DNA of 64,000 nt from Novosphingobium sp. SCN 66-18 (GTDB taxonomy: Bacteria > Pseudomonadota > Alphaproteobacteria > Sphingomonadales > Sphingomonadaceae): assembly GCA_001725355.1 (NCBI GenBank), contig MEGD01000001.1:186001-250000 (forward strand). The letters run 5' to 3'. The notes under the pieces are model-generated. The model searched no databases, was not told the DNA's origin, and worked only from the letters and a program-made list of their open reading frames with translations. This document shows, in pieces, positions 62,964 to 64,000 of this stretch. The first letter of the stretch is position 1; each line of letters starts with the position of its first letter. The translations under genes and the position numbers were made by a program.

Positions 62964-63950
62964 ATGCTAGCCGTCCTTGCCCAGTCGAATGTCGCCGGTG
63001 TTCAGTCCTTCCATTCGGATCGGGCGGACGTGGTCCACGAACACCTGTCGAAGCGCCTTTCGCGCCACCGCTTCGATTGCGGCCGGGCGGAGCCGATCGA
63101 TGCGCGCATCTACAGCATGGAACTCGGCGCGATCCAGTTCGTCGATCTGCAGTACGGCACCGAGGTCGATGTCGAGGCGCAGCTGGAGGACGATCACTTC
63201 CTGGTCCATCTCGCGCTCGATGGCGAAACTGTGATGTGGGCCGATGGCTACCGCTACCAGCTGCGGCCCGATGAACTGATGGTGTCCTCGCCCGGCACGC
63301 CGCTCAAGGTCCACATGACGGGCAACTGCCGCCACCTCGCGGTGCGGATGCCCGCGTCGATCTGCACCGATTATCTCGGCCAGCAGCTCCACATCCCGGT
63401 CCAGCGCCGCCTGGAATTCTACCCGGGGCGCGAAGGCACGCGCGAACTGCCGCTGGTGTGGCGCGGGATGCTGACCCACATCTGCGGGCAGTTGCAGCTT
63501 TGCCCGATTACGATGGGCAACAAGCGGCTGCAACGCCAGTACGGGATGCTGCTCGCCGAAGTGCTGCTCGGCAATTACTGCAACAGCTATTCCGAACAGA
63601 TTGCGCTCCACGGCAACGACATCTCGCCCCGCCACGTCCGCCGCGCGCGCGAGATCATCCACGATTCGGTGGAGGAGACGATTTCGATCGCCGCGCTGGC
63701 GGCGCAGGTCGGCGTTTCGGTGCGTTCGCTGCAAAGCGGCTTCCGCCACTTCCTGGGCGTAACGCCGCTGGAATACGTCCGCCGCCACCGGCTGGAAAAG
63801 CTGCACAGCGCGCTGATGGAAAGCGATGGCGCCGCCAGCGTGACCGAACTGATGCTCGAATGCGGTATCGTCAATTTCGGCCGCTACGCGCAGTATTATC
63901 GCCAGCAGTACGGCTGCCTCCCCTCGGAAACCCTGCGCAAGCGGGGATAG
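62964..63950 (+). CDS. AraC-family regulator
   Basis: A 328-residue regulator. The N-terminal half is an AraC-binding-like domain (FLVHLALDGETVMWADGYRYQLRPDELMVSSPGTPLKVHM, residues about 85-125). The C-terminal half has the two-helix AraC DNA-binding unit: ISIAALAAQVGVSVRSLQSGFRHFLGVTPLEYVRRHRLEKLHSAL, then ECGIVNFGRYAQYYRQQYGCLPSETLRK. The first helix-turn-helix is near 240-262. Probably an activator of the divergent aldehyde dehydrogenase. Nothing is seen in the last 50 bases of the window. Confidence 0.92.
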   Translation: MLAVLAQSNVAGVQSFHSDRADVVHEHLSKRLSRHRFDCGRAEPIDARIYSMELGAIQFVDLQYGTEVDVEAQLEDDHFLVHLALDGETVMWADGYRYQLRPDELMVSSPGTPLKVHMTGNCRHLAVRMPASICTDYLGQQLHIPVQRRLEFYPGREGTRELPLVWRGMLTHICGQLQLCPITMGNKRLQRQYGMLLAEVLLGNYCNSYSEQIALHGNDISPRHVRRAREIIHDSVEETISIAALAAQVGVSVRSLQSGFRHFLGVTPLEYVRRHRLEKLHSALMESDGAASVTELMLECGIVNFGRYAQYYRQQYGCLPSETLRKRG

Positions 63951-64000
63951 GCGCGCATCGTCGCGGTCCTGATGGCGCGACCGTTGCCCGCGGCGCGGTC

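Noticed and set aside
1-64000. tRNA, rRNA, CRISPR, transposase or phage genes
   Set aside because: None recognised on reading both strands; the only repeats are short palindromic or dispersed intergenic elements.

Overview
The window is about 64 kb of GC-rich DNA (roughly two thirds G+C) that reads as chromosome of a sphingomonad-type alphaproteobacterium (Novosphingobium/Sphingobium-like). The reasons are the many TonB-dependent receptors (one partial, five complete), a PQQ alcohol dehydrogenase, PepSY and amidohydrolase genes beside receptors, and a cobalamin cluster in the alphaproteobacterial cob layout. The genus is an inference; no rRNA or tRNA was seen. No insertion sequence, phage gene or CRISPR array was recognised.

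Layout. 1-4.2 kb: the end of a TonB receptor, a quinohaemoprotein alcohol dehydrogenase and a GlcG/HbpS-type protein. 4.2-16.8 kb: a flavin reductase, then a cobalamin locus split into two divergent operons. The minus operon is membrane protein-cobO-cobB. The plus operon is btuB-DUF1636-cobT-phosphatase-cobS-cobD-cbiB-cobQ-cobP. Each operon is headed by its own cobalamin riboswitch, and the two aptamers lie back to back. cobB carries an in-frame amber stop between its two domains. 16.8-19.4 kb: a GntR regulator with a KDPGal aldolase and a KDG-type kinase, plus two matching candidate operators. 19.4-22 kb: a two-subunit molybdenum hydroxylase (IorAB type).

22-31 kb: a MocR regulator and a PaiB-like flavoprotein lead into a translationally coupled operon of TonB receptor, beta-propeller/amidohydrolase fusion, PepSY membrane protein and a 52-residue membrane protein. 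31-33 kb: a YtcJ-type amidohydrolase. 33-40.5 kb: a module of ArsR/BigR-like sensor, RND pump and adaptor on one strand, facing an SQR-type flavoprotein, a DUF2892 protein and a TolC channel on the other, around a shared inverted repeat. 40.5-42.5 kb: an NDH-2-like oxidoreductase under an Rrf2 regulator whose start codon sits inside a long inverted repeat.

42.5-47.7 kb: an amidohydrolase and TonB receptor divergent from a LuxR-type regulator. 47.9-52.3 kb: an NTF2-like protein, then a GAF-Fis regulator with an aldehyde dehydrogenase and a zinc alcohol dehydrogenase. 52.7-58.3 kb: a small membrane protein and a TonB receptor/beta-helix/dihaem cytochrome set. 58.5-64 kb: another TonB receptor, a second aldehyde dehydrogenase and a divergent AraC regulator.

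Taken together, the region looks like accessory metabolism: outer-membrane uptake paired with periplasmic oxidation and hydrolysis, plus B12 assembly and a sulfur-linked efflux module. The best candidates for follow-up are the SQR-RND-TolC module, the amber-split cobB, the back-to-back riboswitches and the receptor/beta-helix/cytochrome set.
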